DNA of 64,000 nucleotides, taken from an uncultured Muribaculaceae bacterium. Lineage in GTDB: Bacteria > Bacteroidota > Bacteroidia > Bacteroidales > Muribaculaceae. Below the pieces are notes generated by a model. It made no database searches. It worked only from the letters and a program-made list of their open reading frames with translations, and had not been told where the DNA came from. Position numbers and translations under genes: made by a program. Below, one piece after another: positions 48,223-57,103 of this stretch; the stretch's first letter is position 1; each line of letters begins with the position of its first letter. Location: contig CAJUKD010000004.1 in the NCBI GenBank assembly GCA_910587235.1, forward strand, positions 62,001 to 126,000, given 5' to 3'.

Positions 48223-48675
48223 TTATTTTACCGGCATTTTCTCGATGCGGCGCAGATGACGACCTCCGTCGAAAGGAGTTGACAGGAACACGTCTACAAT
48301 CTCAAGAGCTACTTCGGGAGCTATGAAACGAGCCGGCAGAACAAGTATGTTGGCGTCATTGTGGGCGCGGGCCAGACGGGCAAGCTCGGGAGTCCAGCAA
48401 AGGGCGGCGCGTATTCCCTGATGCTTGTTGAGGGTCATTCCGATACCGTTGCCGGATCCGCACATTGCTATTCCCGGATAGCACTCCCCCGACTCCACGG
48501 CCACAGCACACGGGTGAGCAAAATCGGCATAGTCGCAACTTTCGGTACTGTAGGTGCCAAAATCATGGTATACGATGTTTTTGCTTTCGAGATAGCCTTC
48601 GATTATACATTTTAGTTCATAGCCGGCGTGGTCGCTGCACATTGCTACAGCTTGGCCTTCTTTGATGATATTCAT
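48223..48675 (-). CDS. rpiB: Ribose-5-phosphate isomerase B
   Basis: Interconverts ribose-5-phosphate and ribulose-5-phosphate in the pentose phosphate pathway. The 150-residue RpiB-type protein has AMCSDHAGYELK at its start, the active-site Cys in IAMCGSGNGIGMTLNK, and the phosphate-binding end region DVFLSTPFDGGRHLRRI. A TATTTTTG box (minus, 48737-48730) lies upstream at about 55 bases from the ATG. Length and motifs are standard. Confidence 0.96.
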   Translation of the reverse strand: MNIIKEGQAVAMCSDHAGYELKCIIEGYLESKNIVYHDFGTYSTESCDYADFAHPCAVAVESGECYPGIAMCGSGNGIGMTLNKHQGIRAALCWTPELARLARAHNDANILVLPARFIAPEVALEIVDVFLSTPFDGGRHLRRIEKMPVK

Positions 48676-48783
48676 GACTTTAGAGCTTTATTCCAGTTTC
48701 AGATTTTAGAGTGTCAGTAAAGAATCGTACAAAAATAACAAAAAAAAGTGGATGGAAAGTTTCCTGTTTTGAAAAAAAGTGCG

Positions 48784-48791
48784 TACCTTTG
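48784..48791 (+). promoter_or_regulatory. -7 box of the tRNA-Leu gene
   Basis: TACCTTTG matches TAnnTTTG and ends 33 bases before the tRNA. No perfect TTTG is seen at 19-21 bases upstream (GTTT at 48759-48762). Confidence 0.55.
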
Positions 48792-48824
48792 CAACGCAAA
48801 AGCCCCGAGAGGGCTGCGAGCAAA

Positions 48825-48905
48825 GCCCAGGTGGCGGAATGGTAGACGCGCTCGTTTCAGGTGCGAGTGCTGCGAGGCGTGCAGGTTCGAGTCCTGTTCT
48901 GGGCA
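48825..48905 (+). tRNA. tRNA-Leu (anticodon CAG)
   Basis: An 81-base cloverleaf: acceptor GCCCAGG (48825-48831) with TCTGGGC (48898-48904) and discriminator A at 48905. The D region has TGGCGGAATGGTAGACGCG. The anticodon stem CTCGT/GCGAG encloses TTCAGGT with CAG at 48858-48860. A variable arm of class-II type (TGCTGCGAGGCGTGC) and the T arm GTTCGAGTC are present. The 3' end runs into ACCCCA, so CCA is not encoded directly after the discriminator. Class-II variable arm and CAG fix it as leucine. Confidence 0.95.
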
Positions 48906-48910
48906 CCCCA

Positions 48911-48953
48911 AAAGCGAGATAACTAATTGAATCCTCAATAGTTATCTCGCTTT
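48911..48953 (+). terminator. tRNA-Leu terminator
   Basis: A perfect 15-bp stem, AAAGCGAGATAACTA (48911-48925) with TAGTTATCTCGCTTT (48939-48953), with a 13-base loop and tail CTTTTTATTCT. It starts five bases after the tRNA. Confidence 0.88.
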
Positions 48954-48963
48954 CTTTTTATTC

Positions 48964-48982
48964 TACGTGCATATTACGTGCA
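48964..48982. repeat. TACGTGCA direct repeats beside the tRNA
   Basis: TACGTGCA occurs at 48964-48971 and again at 48975-48982, an 11-base period, close to one DNA helical turn. Position next to a tRNA and at an island edge suggests integrase arm-type binding sites. This is an inference. Confidence 0.4.
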
Positions 48983-49042
48983 AAAGGTGTCAACCAAAGT
49001 CCGCCATTCACCCTCCCCTCGAACCTCATCCGGCGGCACCGA

Positions 49043-50050
49043 CTATTTTTTTTCGGAACTCTTGCCCTTGCCTTTCGCTTTTGCATTGAGAACTTTTATC
49101 GTGTCAAGGTAGGCTCGCTCCACGGGGGATAGTTCGCGGACTTGGAACAGACGGTATTCCTGCTCGGCTTTCTCCATCGCCTGCTGATGACTGATTGTGC
49201 CGTGACCGTTGAGCAATGCCTCGCCGGTAGATGAAAGTATATTGTCGAGTTGCTGCACATAGTCGCTCATATACATCGGGCGACGTTTCATCGCCTGAAT
49301 CTCGGCGAAGTCAAAGTAACCTGACACGAGATTGTTAAGAATCTTCAGTTCATCCTCGCTGAGATAGTTCTTGGCAATCTTGGCATCACGCAATGTCGGA
49401 TGGTCACCTTTGAAAGAAGTAAGCCCCATCATTGGAGACTCGGCATTAGCCCTATGAAAGATAACCTCAGCGGCAGTGTGACCGTGTGCGGCGAAATGAA
49501 GCTTGTTCTGCACAATCTTGAAGAACTCCACCGAGATGTCACTGCGAGGGTCGTAATCAACGGCGGTAGCATAAAGATCAAGCACCTGACGGTACATCAC
49601 CTTCTCCGAAGAACGGATGTCGCGGATACGGTCAAGCAGCTCACGCCAGTAAGCACCACCGCCATTCCCTTTCAACCGTTCATCGTCCATTGTGAACCCC
49701 TTGATGATATACTCCTTCAACCGCTCCGTTGCCCACCGGCGGAAATGCGTGGCGATAACCGACCGAATCCTGTATCCCAACGAGATAATCATATCGAGAT
49801 TGTAGTAGGTCACGTTGTACGACTTACCATCGGCGGCAGTTGTTCGGAATTTCCGAACAACTGAATCCTCATCAAGTTCTCCGTCCTCAAAAATATGCTT
49901 GATATGCTCGCTGACATTAGCCTTGCTCGTCTGATATAACTCGCAAAGCTGCTGCTGCGACAGCCAGACCGTCTCGCCGGTAAACTTCACCTCAATACGA
50001 GTCTTGCCGTCCTCGCCCTGATATAAGATTATCTGATTGTCTGAATCCAT
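49043..50050 (-). CDS. RhuM-family protein
   Basis: A 335-residue protein of the virulence RhuM family, which is named after a Salmonella island gene and is frequent beside type I restriction loci; its activity is unknown. Hallmarks are GKTRIEVKFTGETVWLSQQQ, LCELYQTSKANVSEHIKHIF, YYNLDMIISLGYRIRS and THFRRWATERLKEYIIKGFT, an N-terminal winged-helix-like DNA-binding part, then a Fic/Doc-like helical C-terminal region. It lies downstream of the AT-rich ATPase gene in the same orientation, but its base composition is like the host. A 27-bp palindrome (49837-49863) is embedded in codons 61-70. Confidence 0.88.
   Translation of the reverse strand: MDSDNQIILYQGEDGKTRIEVKFTGETVWLSQQQLCELYQTSKANVSEHIKHIFEDGELDEDSVVRKFRTTAADGKSYNVTYYNLDMIISLGYRIRSVIATHFRRWATERLKEYIIKGFTMDDERLKGNGGGAYWRELLDRIRDIRSSEKVMYRQVLDLYATAVDYDPRSDISVEFFKIVQNKLHFAAHGHTAAEVIFHRANAESPMMGLTSFKGDHPTLRDAKIAKNYLSEDELKILNNLVSGYFDFAEIQAMKRRPMYMSDYVQQLDNILSSTGEALLNGHGTISHQQAMEKAEQEYRLFQVRELSPVERAYLDTIKVLNAKAKGKGKSSEKK
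49837..49863. repeat. In-frame palindrome in the RhuM gene
   Basis: CAGTTGTTCGGAA (49837-49849), one central base, and its exact complement TTCCGAACAACTG (49851-49863). It encodes the SVVRKFRTT segment near the end of the winged-helix part. Confidence 0.85.
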
Positions 50051-50161
50051 ACTATTTTACATATCAAAACATTCGTTTCGTCTCTTAACGTTCAAAATAG
50101 AAGGTATCTCTCTGTGAGTCATAAATACAAGCTGACAACACACACTACCTGCTTATCAATT

Positions 50162-51616
50162 TCATTCAATTAGTTTATTGATAATGTTTATTGAATGAAC
50201 ATTATCCAAATTATAATTATAGATAGAAGCAATTATTATCTGATTATCAGAGAAGTCCCGTTTAAGAATATTAATCATAGCTTGGATATTCTGTTGATCT
50301 ATTTCTTTACCACTAGGAGAATCCAATATTATGGGGAATTTAATTCCTAAATGCTTCTCAACTTCTGAAAGACAAGCAAGTCTAAATGCAAATACAGTCT
50401 TATGAAGGATGGCACCCGACAGTTCTTTTAAATTGGAGGTAAATAGATAACGTTCTGTTATCTTTGATTCATCCAAACCTAATTCCAACAGATATTTTTT
50501 AGTATTAGCAAATATAGACGATATAATGTTCCGAGCATTTTTTGCGTTTTGAGATACATCCTTAATTCTTGTACTGATTGTTTTAATCTCTTGCTCTATA
50601 CGAGTTATGCCATTCTTTACCGCCATTTCATTAATGGGAATATTAGCAATTCGTTTATCAAATATCTGCGAAATTGTCTCTTCATCTTCAAAAAAAGACA
50701 GCTGAATATCTTCGGCTCTGCGTTCTCTTTCAATCTCAATTAATTTGTTTTGGAGCTGTTTATACTGAGAGATTATTATTTGACGTTTTGCGATTAAATA
50801 ATCAATAGTATCGTTAAGGCCCACTATATTTTCTTCAGTTACAGAAATGGTTTGCCCATCCGGTGTCCTGATTAATAAGCCTATTTCTGCAATGAATTTT
50901 GTAAAGGCTTTATTGTCTTTCAAAACCTTGTTTATTCTACGTAATTCTGCTTTCAATAGATTTAGTTCCATTCTACACTGATTGAGACTAATATCAATCC
51001 GTGTATTATAGGAATCCTGGGCAAGATTATTGGATTCAACGTCAATCGTTTCTTGATACTTTGCGACGCTGAACATTTGTTTATATTTTAGTAAATCTTG
51101 TTTTTTTGTCTCTCTTTGTTTAATTAGTTCGGAACAATCAATGTTTGCAATCCCTCTAATAAGTTCTTCTATATTGAAACGAATGCTACCGATTACGACA
51201 CCCCGGTTAAGAAGTGTCCAACCCTTTTCCTGATCAAAATAAAACAATCCCAACAGATTATTGATTAAATCCGTATTTGAAGCGTTGAACACTATTTTAT
51301 GGAGTTCAGTCTCTTGACTATTAAGTATAAATACTTCTTCTTCACCGCCTTTTTTGATAACAATGTAGTCTCTTGAGCTTCGATGTAATGTTACAGTATC
51401 TCCATTATCGAGAGTAATTAAACTCTCAATTTCCAAATCTTCAAATTTGATGTGTTTTGTGTTTGGAATATTATACCCAATTGAATACAGCAGAAGTCTC
51501 AGCAAAGTAGTTTTCCCTTTGCTATTTGTCACGCTGTGTATTAGATTGTTTTTATTAGAAAATTCAATCAATCGTTGAACAGAGCCTTCCTTTATTTTTA
51601 TTGAATTGAATATCAT
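50162..51616 (-). CDS. SMC/ABC-like ATPase of a two-gene defence-type module
   Basis: A 484-residue P-loop ATPase with a split architecture. Walker A SVTNSKGKTT is at residues 28-37. Long helical/coiled-coil stretches fill about residues 160-370. An ABC signature-like LSGA lies near residue 393, and Walker B IILDSP near residue 430 is followed by QIIIASIYN. This is the pattern of short Rad50/SMC-like ATPases used in Lamassu (LmuB) and ABC-three-component systems. Its start overlaps the stop of the nuclease gene by four bases (ATGA). The gene is very AT-rich (10 G/C in the 60 bases 50161-50220), unlike the nearby hsd genes, so it came from another source. No exact family name is claimed. Confidence 0.7.
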   Translation of the reverse strand: MIFNSIKIKEGSVQRLIEFSNKNNLIHSVTNSKGKTTLLRLLLYSIGYNIPNTKHIKFEDLEIESLITLDNGDTVTLHRSSRDYIVIKKGGEEEVFILNSQETELHKIVFNASNTDLINNLLGLFYFDQEKGWTLLNRGVVIGSIRFNIEELIRGIANIDCSELIKQRETKKQDLLKYKQMFSVAKYQETIDVESNNLAQDSYNTRIDISLNQCRMELNLLKAELRRINKVLKDNKAFTKFIAEIGLLIRTPDGQTISVTEENIVGLNDTIDYLIAKRQIIISQYKQLQNKLIEIERERRAEDIQLSFFEDEETISQIFDKRIANIPINEMAVKNGITRIEQEIKTISTRIKDVSQNAKNARNIISSIFANTKKYLLELGLDESKITERYLFTSNLKELSGAILHKTVFAFRLACLSEVEKHLGIKFPIILDSPSGKEIDQQNIQAMINILKRDFSDNQIIIASIYNYNLDNVHSINIINKLIE

Positions 51617-52611
51617 AAATTTACTGCATCTTTAATATGGTTAACTCGTATTCGTTTGCGTATAATATTTCGTATTATGATTTGGATTAATATTTCCTGA
51701 AGGTCATTAGATAGTTTTATGCTGGTATCATCAAATAGATATCTAAAGTTAGTGCCTTCTGATTTGATAAAAGATTCCAGTTTTGTGCTCTTATCTTCTG
51801 TCTTAAAGTTATTATAGTCACTCAATACACGAGTAACAAATTCGTATTTTTCAGAACAGATGTTAATAATGTCTTTATATGCTGATAATAGCTCATCTGC
51901 CTCCGAATCATCAACATCATACTCATCATAATCGTCATTATCGGTAACAAGAACTATTATTGGCCAAATCAAATCTTTCTTTTTGAGATTGATACTTTTA
52001 TCTTTTCGTGTACCGCTCAAGAATAGGTCTTTAGCCCATATTTCATGAATTCGACTTCGTTCTATCGAATTGGTTCCTAAATGAGAAATAAAATCTCCAA
52101 TAACGGCGATTACGGCTTTGTACCGTTCTGTATAATTATCTGTTTCAAATGGAAGGATTTGAATTTTTAATTTGTCTGTATCTAAAGGATTTTCAATTCC
52201 TTCCAAGGCTTTGAAAACCTTTTCTTGCAGATCGTTAGGCAACGAAGCAAATTTTCTTTGAGCAGGTCCCCAAAATATCGTATTCGGGTGTTTCTCCTTA
52301 AATGGATTTAGAGAGTTCGTTATGTATATCAGCTCTTTAACATTATCGTGAGAAGTTCGATATGCATCTGATAATGAGATTAAAGACTTCTTCAAATTTT
52401 TTAGAACGTTTGTAAAATCTGAACTACTTTTAACAACAGATTTAGCTTGAGCGAAGATGTGACTGCCATCATTTAGCTTAATATCAATATCTTCACAACC
52501 TTCCAAACGAATATGCGACATATCTTTGATATTCTCAAGCATAAGCACAATTGCTGCATTTGCTTGAAAATCAAATCCAAATAATACTGATGTCGCGCTT
52601 CTATCTGCCAT
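51613..52611 (-). CDS. Putative PD-(D/E)xK nuclease (DUF4297/Cap4-like) of the same module
   Basis: A 332-residue protein. The N-terminus reads LFGFDFQANAAIVLMLENI (residues 10-28), then LEGCEDIDIK (E37, E40, D41) and FAQAKS (Q55, K57). That GF-[FY]Q ... E-DI ... QxK order is the signature of DUF4297/Cap4-type dsDNA endonucleases, which act as effectors in Lamassu and CBASS. The rest is mixed alpha/beta with an acidic stretch DNDDYDEYDVDDSEADELL near residue 225 and no second domain that I recognise. The gene is AT-rich, translationally coupled to the ATPase, and lies 33 bases after hsdR. Nuclease function is inferred from motif order. Confidence 0.68.
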   Translation of the reverse strand: MADRSATSVLFGFDFQANAAIVLMLENIKDMSHIRLEGCEDIDIKLNDGSHIFAQAKSVVKSSSDFTNVLKNLKKSLISLSDAYRTSHDNVKELIYITNSLNPFKEKHPNTIFWGPAQRKFASLPNDLQEKVFKALEGIENPLDTDKLKIQILPFETDNYTERYKAVIAVIGDFISHLGTNSIERSRIHEIWAKDLFLSGTRKDKSINLKKKDLIWPIIVLVTDNDDYDEYDVDDSEADELLSAYKDIINICSEKYEFVTRVLSDYNNFKTEDKSTKLESFIKSEGTNFRYLFDDTSIKLSNDLQEILIQIIIRNIIRKRIRVNHIKDAVNL

Positions 52612-52644
52612 AGCCGTAGATTCTTAATTTTTGAAGTTTTCGTA

Positions 52645-55600
52645 CTAACTTGCGAAAAGGTATCCGCCATTTTGAGATGCACGGATAATGAATTGATTAC
52701 ATAGGAGCTCATTTTTCTCTCTGAATGTTGTACGGTCGTAGCAGTCTGGCAACGTCATGTCAAGAGTATCTCTAACGAACAAGATGAAGGAGCTTTTCTT
52801 AGAACTATCTTTATACCAATCAGTGGTAAACAGCTGGTCTTGATTTGATTTCAATTTTGAAAGCAAATCACGGGCGGCGGCTTTTACCTTAACGACATCA
52901 TCTTTTGAGAGATTTTCCTTTCGGAGAATATCAAAAACTTCAAGTTCTTCTTCCGTCAGCCCCTCCTCGGAGGCACGGCGTTGTTCCGCTGACATCCGTG
53001 TAAGCAATTCCATCAACTCGCGGAATGCTTCTTCAGACTCAGTACTACCTGCATTATAGCGTTCGATTATCCTTTGAAACTCCTCCGCAAAGGTGCGTCG
53101 CTCGCTGTTTTGATTGAGCATAGCATCGAGTTTCTGCGAAATGAAATCTTCAAGATCAGCGATTTCGAGAGCCTTGCACTTCGATTCGCCGTATTGATCG
53201 CGGAGTTTGTCAATATCAAGACGACTAAGGTCAAATTCGCCAAACTCTTTGATTGTGTATTCTCTATTGTCAGCCGGGCCGTCACCTTTCGGCACGATGC
53301 TCTGATTGAGCAAATCTTTGATACGGCGGCGAGCCGAATCAAGATTGCCTCGGTCAACCGAGTTATCCATAACCTGTCGGAGGTAATGGATAACCTCGGC
53401 CATCACAAAATCCTCTTTGATGCTGATTATGTCGGGCAGACATTCATCATAAATCTGAGAAATAGTGTTGTCAAACACAGCGAATTGAGCTTTGCGCTCA
53501 ATCGGATTTATGAGAATGTTGGCGTATTGGTCAAAAAGAGAAATTTGATTGAAAGCTTTATTGAGGTCGAGAATCTTCTGTAAATCAACATCAAGACCAC
53601 GACACCACTCTACGCATTGGGCGATGGCTGCGCGAAGATGAGTGTATAACTCATCAAGCGTCATAGCGGCAGGTGTGTTTCCTCCGGGTGTATCTGTGCC
53701 GGGATTATCGGTTTCTTCTTCGTCGCCATCTCCTTGCGCGTCTCCGTATGTGGCAAAAGCCTTTTTCAGACTACCGAAAATATTGCAGTAAGAAATAATC
53801 TGACCGCAAGATTTTTCACGTCCAAGCACGTCAAGTGTCGAGCATCGACGATTTGCACGTGCGATTGTCTGCATAAGGTTTTGCCCCGCAAGTGGCTTAT
53901 CCATGTAGAGAGTTGACACCATAGGCGAATCGAAGCCGGTGAGCCACATAGAGCAAACAAACACGACACGCAACGGATTGTCTTCGTCGCGGAATAAATC
54001 TTGCAGTTCTTGCCCCTCCTCGTTGACATCGTTCATCCGCTCAATATGCGGACGAAGGTTAAGACCTTCGGCTGCGAAGCGTTCTTCATCTCCTTGGCCG
54101 GTGCTGATAACGACAGCCATATCGGTAGAGCGCATCCAATCGCGAATTTTCAGCTTGGTCTGATACTCTGCCGCTGAAGGATTGAGCGTCATAAGCTCAT
54201 GGTTGATGTCAGAAATTTTTTGCTGCCATTTTGCAGTGACAAGGTCATACATCCTTACTGCGGTAAAGCGGTCAACGCTTACCACCATTGCCTTGCCGAG
54301 ATAACCTCGGTTGATGATATGCTCCACAATATCGTCGGCTATCTTATTCAAGCGAGCCGGACGGCGAAGAATTTCAAGCTCCTTGGCATACTCGCGTTCG
54401 AGGCGTTGACGACTGTCATCATCGAGTTCTTCATCTTGAAGAATGTTGATGAAGTCGGCACTGAACGTCGGGTTTTCATTCTGCACCTCAGGCAGGTGGT
54501 TGCGATAAGTGAGGCGCACGGTGGCCTCATCTTGCACCGCCTGACTGAAATTATATTCACTGACGGTCTCGCCAAACCATCTGTTTGTAAGTTTTTTGCT
54601 ACCAAAAAGCGGTGTGCCGGTAAATGCCATATATTTGGCATTTGGCAAACCTGCCCTAAGGTTTTCTGCAAGAGACTTATATTGTGTGCGGTGAGCCTCG
54701 TCTATAAACACAATAATATCGTTGCGCTCCGAGAGAACAGGAAATTTCTTGCGCTTATCGTAACGAAATTTTTGAATGAGCGTAAAGAGTATGCGGTGGT
54801 CTTCGCCAAGCATAGTGCGGAGACGGTCGCTTGTTTTGGGTTGGCAATCTTCCTCCGCACTCATAAAACCGCTGTGCAAGAAGTTGCGGTAAATCTGACT
54901 GTCAAGGTCTTCCCGGTCGGTAATGATAAGGAATGTGAAATTGCCGGAGAAGCGGTTTTTAAGCAGTCGCGCGAGATACACCATTGAAAAGCTCTTGCCG
55001 CTACCCTGGGTGTGCCAAAAAACTCCCATCTTACCACGGTCTTCTTCGCGTGGAGAGCCGCAAAGATATTTATATCGCTCTACGGCACGATTCACTCCGA
55101 GAAATTGATGGTTTTTGGCACATATCTTTATCGAGCCGTTGTAGAAAAGGATATAGTTGTGGATGTAATCAAGCAAGTTCTCTTTTTTCAACAGCGATCG
55201 AGCCATAACATCAAGGCTGATTTTCTCATTCTCGATTTCCTGCTTGTTGATTTTATCATCTTCCGAAGCTCGGAACCAAGGAGCGAAAAAAGCCCACTTG
55301 GCAAAAGTCGCTCCTACTCGTGTATGCAAGCCGTTGCTTGCAACGAGCACAGCGTTATAAGCCATTAGTTGAGGAATGGCCGCTTTATACCTCGTCAAGT
55401 TATCGTCAAATGCTTGTTTAACGGGAATATTGCTGTCTTTAAGTTCAATGGTAATCAATGGTATGCCATTGACGTAGATTATAACATCGGGGCGCAGACG
55501 GTAAACATCACCTTGAATCCAAAGTTGGTTAACGACATCAAACTGGTTGCTTGTCGGATTCCCCCAATCTATGTATTGAATAGTTCGTTGCTCACGTTTT

Positions 55601-55938
55601 CCGTTGGCTTGAAGCACGTTAATCTTGAACCCGTTGATGATTCGTGAAAGAATCGTGGCATTAAGAGAAGCCGGGTCAGAGTGCAAGTCTATATCATTGA
55701 GTGCGGCCACAGCCGTATTCACATCTGAATCATCGAAACCTTGTGGACGGTCAGTTGCCGAAGCATTTATACGCTTAACCTCGCGGCGGAGTACATCAAG
55801 ATTCAGCACACCTCGCTCCGAACTGCGATGCAAATGGTCGGTCACATAGCAGTTGAAATGATTGTTGTAGTCCAATTCATTGAGGCACACATCAATCAGT
55901 TCGCGTTCAATATCATCTTCCTTAATAAAGTATCTCAT
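52645..55938 (-). CDS. hsdR: Type I restriction enzyme, R subunit
   Basis: The 1097-residue motor and nuclease subunit of a type I restriction-modification system. The N-terminal PD-(D/E)xK nuclease has D151 and ELK at residues 165-167 (TIELKDS). SF2 helicase motifs follow: Walker A QGSGKSFSMVYL, DEAH-type FIDEAHRTQ, TGTPLFGSKK, and the second RecA lobe (DKPLAGQNLMQTIARANRRC). The C-terminal helical part binds the methylase core. It is the third hsd gene, 13 bases after hsdS. It cuts foreign DNA after translocation when both strands of the site are unmethylated. Confidence 0.96.
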   Translation of the reverse strand: MRYFIKEDDIERELIDVCLNELDYNNHFNCYVTDHLHRSSERGVLNLDVLRREVKRINASATDRPQGFDDSDVNTAVAALNDIDLHSDPASLNATILSRIINGFKINVLQANGKREQRTIQYIDWGNPTSNQFDVVNQLWIQGDVYRLRPDVIIYVNGIPLITIELKDSNIPVKQAFDDNLTRYKAAIPQLMAYNAVLVASNGLHTRVGATFAKWAFFAPWFRASEDDKINKQEIENEKISLDVMARSLLKKENLLDYIHNYILFYNGSIKICAKNHQFLGVNRAVERYKYLCGSPREEDRGKMGVFWHTQGSGKSFSMVYLARLLKNRFSGNFTFLIITDREDLDSQIYRNFLHSGFMSAEEDCQPKTSDRLRTMLGEDHRILFTLIQKFRYDKRKKFPVLSERNDIIVFIDEAHRTQYKSLAENLRAGLPNAKYMAFTGTPLFGSKKLTNRWFGETVSEYNFSQAVQDEATVRLTYRNHLPEVQNENPTFSADFINILQDEELDDDSRQRLEREYAKELEILRRPARLNKIADDIVEHIINRGYLGKAMVVSVDRFTAVRMYDLVTAKWQQKISDINHELMTLNPSAAEYQTKLKIRDWMRSTDMAVVISTGQGDEERFAAEGLNLRPHIERMNDVNEEGQELQDLFRDEDNPLRVVFVCSMWLTGFDSPMVSTLYMDKPLAGQNLMQTIARANRRCSTLDVLGREKSCGQIISYCNIFGSLKKAFATYGDAQGDGDEEETDNPGTDTPGGNTPAAMTLDELYTHLRAAIAQCVEWCRGLDVDLQKILDLNKAFNQISLFDQYANILINPIERKAQFAVFDNTISQIYDECLPDIISIKEDFVMAEVIHYLRQVMDNSVDRGNLDSARRRIKDLLNQSIVPKGDGPADNREYTIKEFGEFDLSRLDIDKLRDQYGESKCKALEIADLEDFISQKLDAMLNQNSERRTFAEEFQRIIERYNAGSTESEEAFRELMELLTRMSAEQRRASEEGLTEEELEVFDILRKENLSKDDVVKVKAAARDLLSKLKSNQDQLFTTDWYKDSSKKSSFILFVRDTLDMTLPDCYDRTTFREKNELLCNQFIIRASQNGGYLFAS

Positions 55939-55951
55939 TGTGTCAAGCGAT

Positions 55952-57103
55952 TTAAGGTGTCACTTCAAGCTGACCACTCATAAGCTGTGGCAACAAGCGG
56001 TCACGCATCTGCTGTAGTGTAACATTTAACTTTTTAAGATATGTCAACTCATTAAAAATAGCCGATATGGATTGCTCAAAAAGCGTTCTGTATTTTTCAT
56101 CCGGAACAAGCAATTTAAGGCATGATAGAATTTTGATTGTCATGCTCGGAAGAGCTGTCCCTGAATTAAACACTTCCATATCAAAAGCTTTAAGTTGAAA
56201 AAAAGCAAGTTTACAGATTTTAGGAATTTTAGGTATCGAATAAAACATAGTATCAATACACCAAAACTTGCCATCCGCTAATATTATGTTATTAAGAGTA
56301 CCTTTTCTGGGTATTAGAACAGATTCTCCTTCATATAAATATTCGTTTCCATAACGCATTATTCCCCCAGAGCCATATATAGGAAACAATCCATCATAAA
56401 CTAACTTATGGTCTTTGCCATAAAGAATCTGCAAAATATCTGTAACAGAGCGATATTTCCACCCTTTAGGGAGACCATCGACAAATTCGGTGGTTTCGTG
56501 GCCGGGGAAGCGGAAAAACACGAACCACTCACGATATGTACGCATTGCCATTTCTTCCAAAATTGCTATGCGTCTACGATTAACCTCAATGAGTTCATCG
56601 TATTGTGAGAGAATATCAACAACCTTATTCTGAATATCAATCGAGGGCAGTCTTAGTTTTACCTTTGAAAGTATCGAAGTGTTAAGATTTGGCATTGTAG
56701 ATCCGACAGTCGCCAACTCTATACAACTTGTTGAGTAGGGTTGCTGTAAGTGATAATAAACGTATTTTGAATTAGCCCTTGCTTCATCAATGGTTACTTT
56801 TAGACAGCCAGTGCCGCATAGCCAATCCGTTTCGTTGTCAGTGATATAAGCGCACTTGGCCAAGTCACCTCGTCGAGGATAAATAATGTCACCTTCATTT
56901 GTTTTATGCCGTTGTAGACGTTGCACGTGTTCTTCCGAAACACGCGCAATTTTTTGTTCTGATATTTTCCAGTCCACAATATCCTGTGGCATAATAACAG
57001 GAGTTCCCTCATCAGAATAATCTGATGAATGGAGTTGGGAGCCAAATGGCCCGGTTTGTATGTTGGACGCAACAGCACCAAGTGTCGTTTCTTGCACTTT
57101 CAT
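55952..57103 (-). CDS. hsdS: Type I restriction enzyme, specificity subunit
   Basis: A 383-residue DNA-recognition subunit with two target-recognition domains. TRD1 spans about residues 1-150 (LGAVASNIQTGPFGSQLHSS). The central conserved helix is SIDIQNKVVDILSQYDELIE with YREWFVFFRFPGHE. TRD2 spans about residues 205-340 (GWKYRSVTDILQILYGKDHK), and the C-terminal conserved helix ends QMRDRLLPQLMSGQL. The start overlaps the hsdM stop by four bases. The TRD2 half (about 56050-56400) is more AT-rich than the flanks, which suggests domain exchange. No second hsdS copy is visible for phase switching. Confidence 0.94.
   Translation of the reverse strand: MKVQETTLGAVASNIQTGPFGSQLHSSDYSDEGTPVIMPQDIVDWKISEQKIARVSEEHVQRLQRHKTNEGDIIYPRRGDLAKCAYITDNETDWLCGTGCLKVTIDEARANSKYVYYHLQQPYSTSCIELATVGSTMPNLNTSILSKVKLRLPSIDIQNKVVDILSQYDELIEVNRRRIAILEEMAMRTYREWFVFFRFPGHETTEFVDGLPKGWKYRSVTDILQILYGKDHKLVYDGLFPIYGSGGIMRYGNEYLYEGESVLIPRKGTLNNIILADGKFWCIDTMFYSIPKIPKICKLAFFQLKAFDMEVFNSGTALPSMTIKILSCLKLLVPDEKYRTLFEQSISAIFNELTYLKKLNVTLQQMRDRLLPQLMSGQLEVTP

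Noticed and set aside
48706..48938. Short minus-strand frames across the tRNA-Leu gene
   Set aside because: They overlap the tRNA cloverleaf and its terminator. Such frames appear over most tRNA genes.
54199..54987. 262-residue plus-strand open frame inside hsdR
   Set aside because: It lies opposite the helicase motifs of hsdR and has no recognisable domain.
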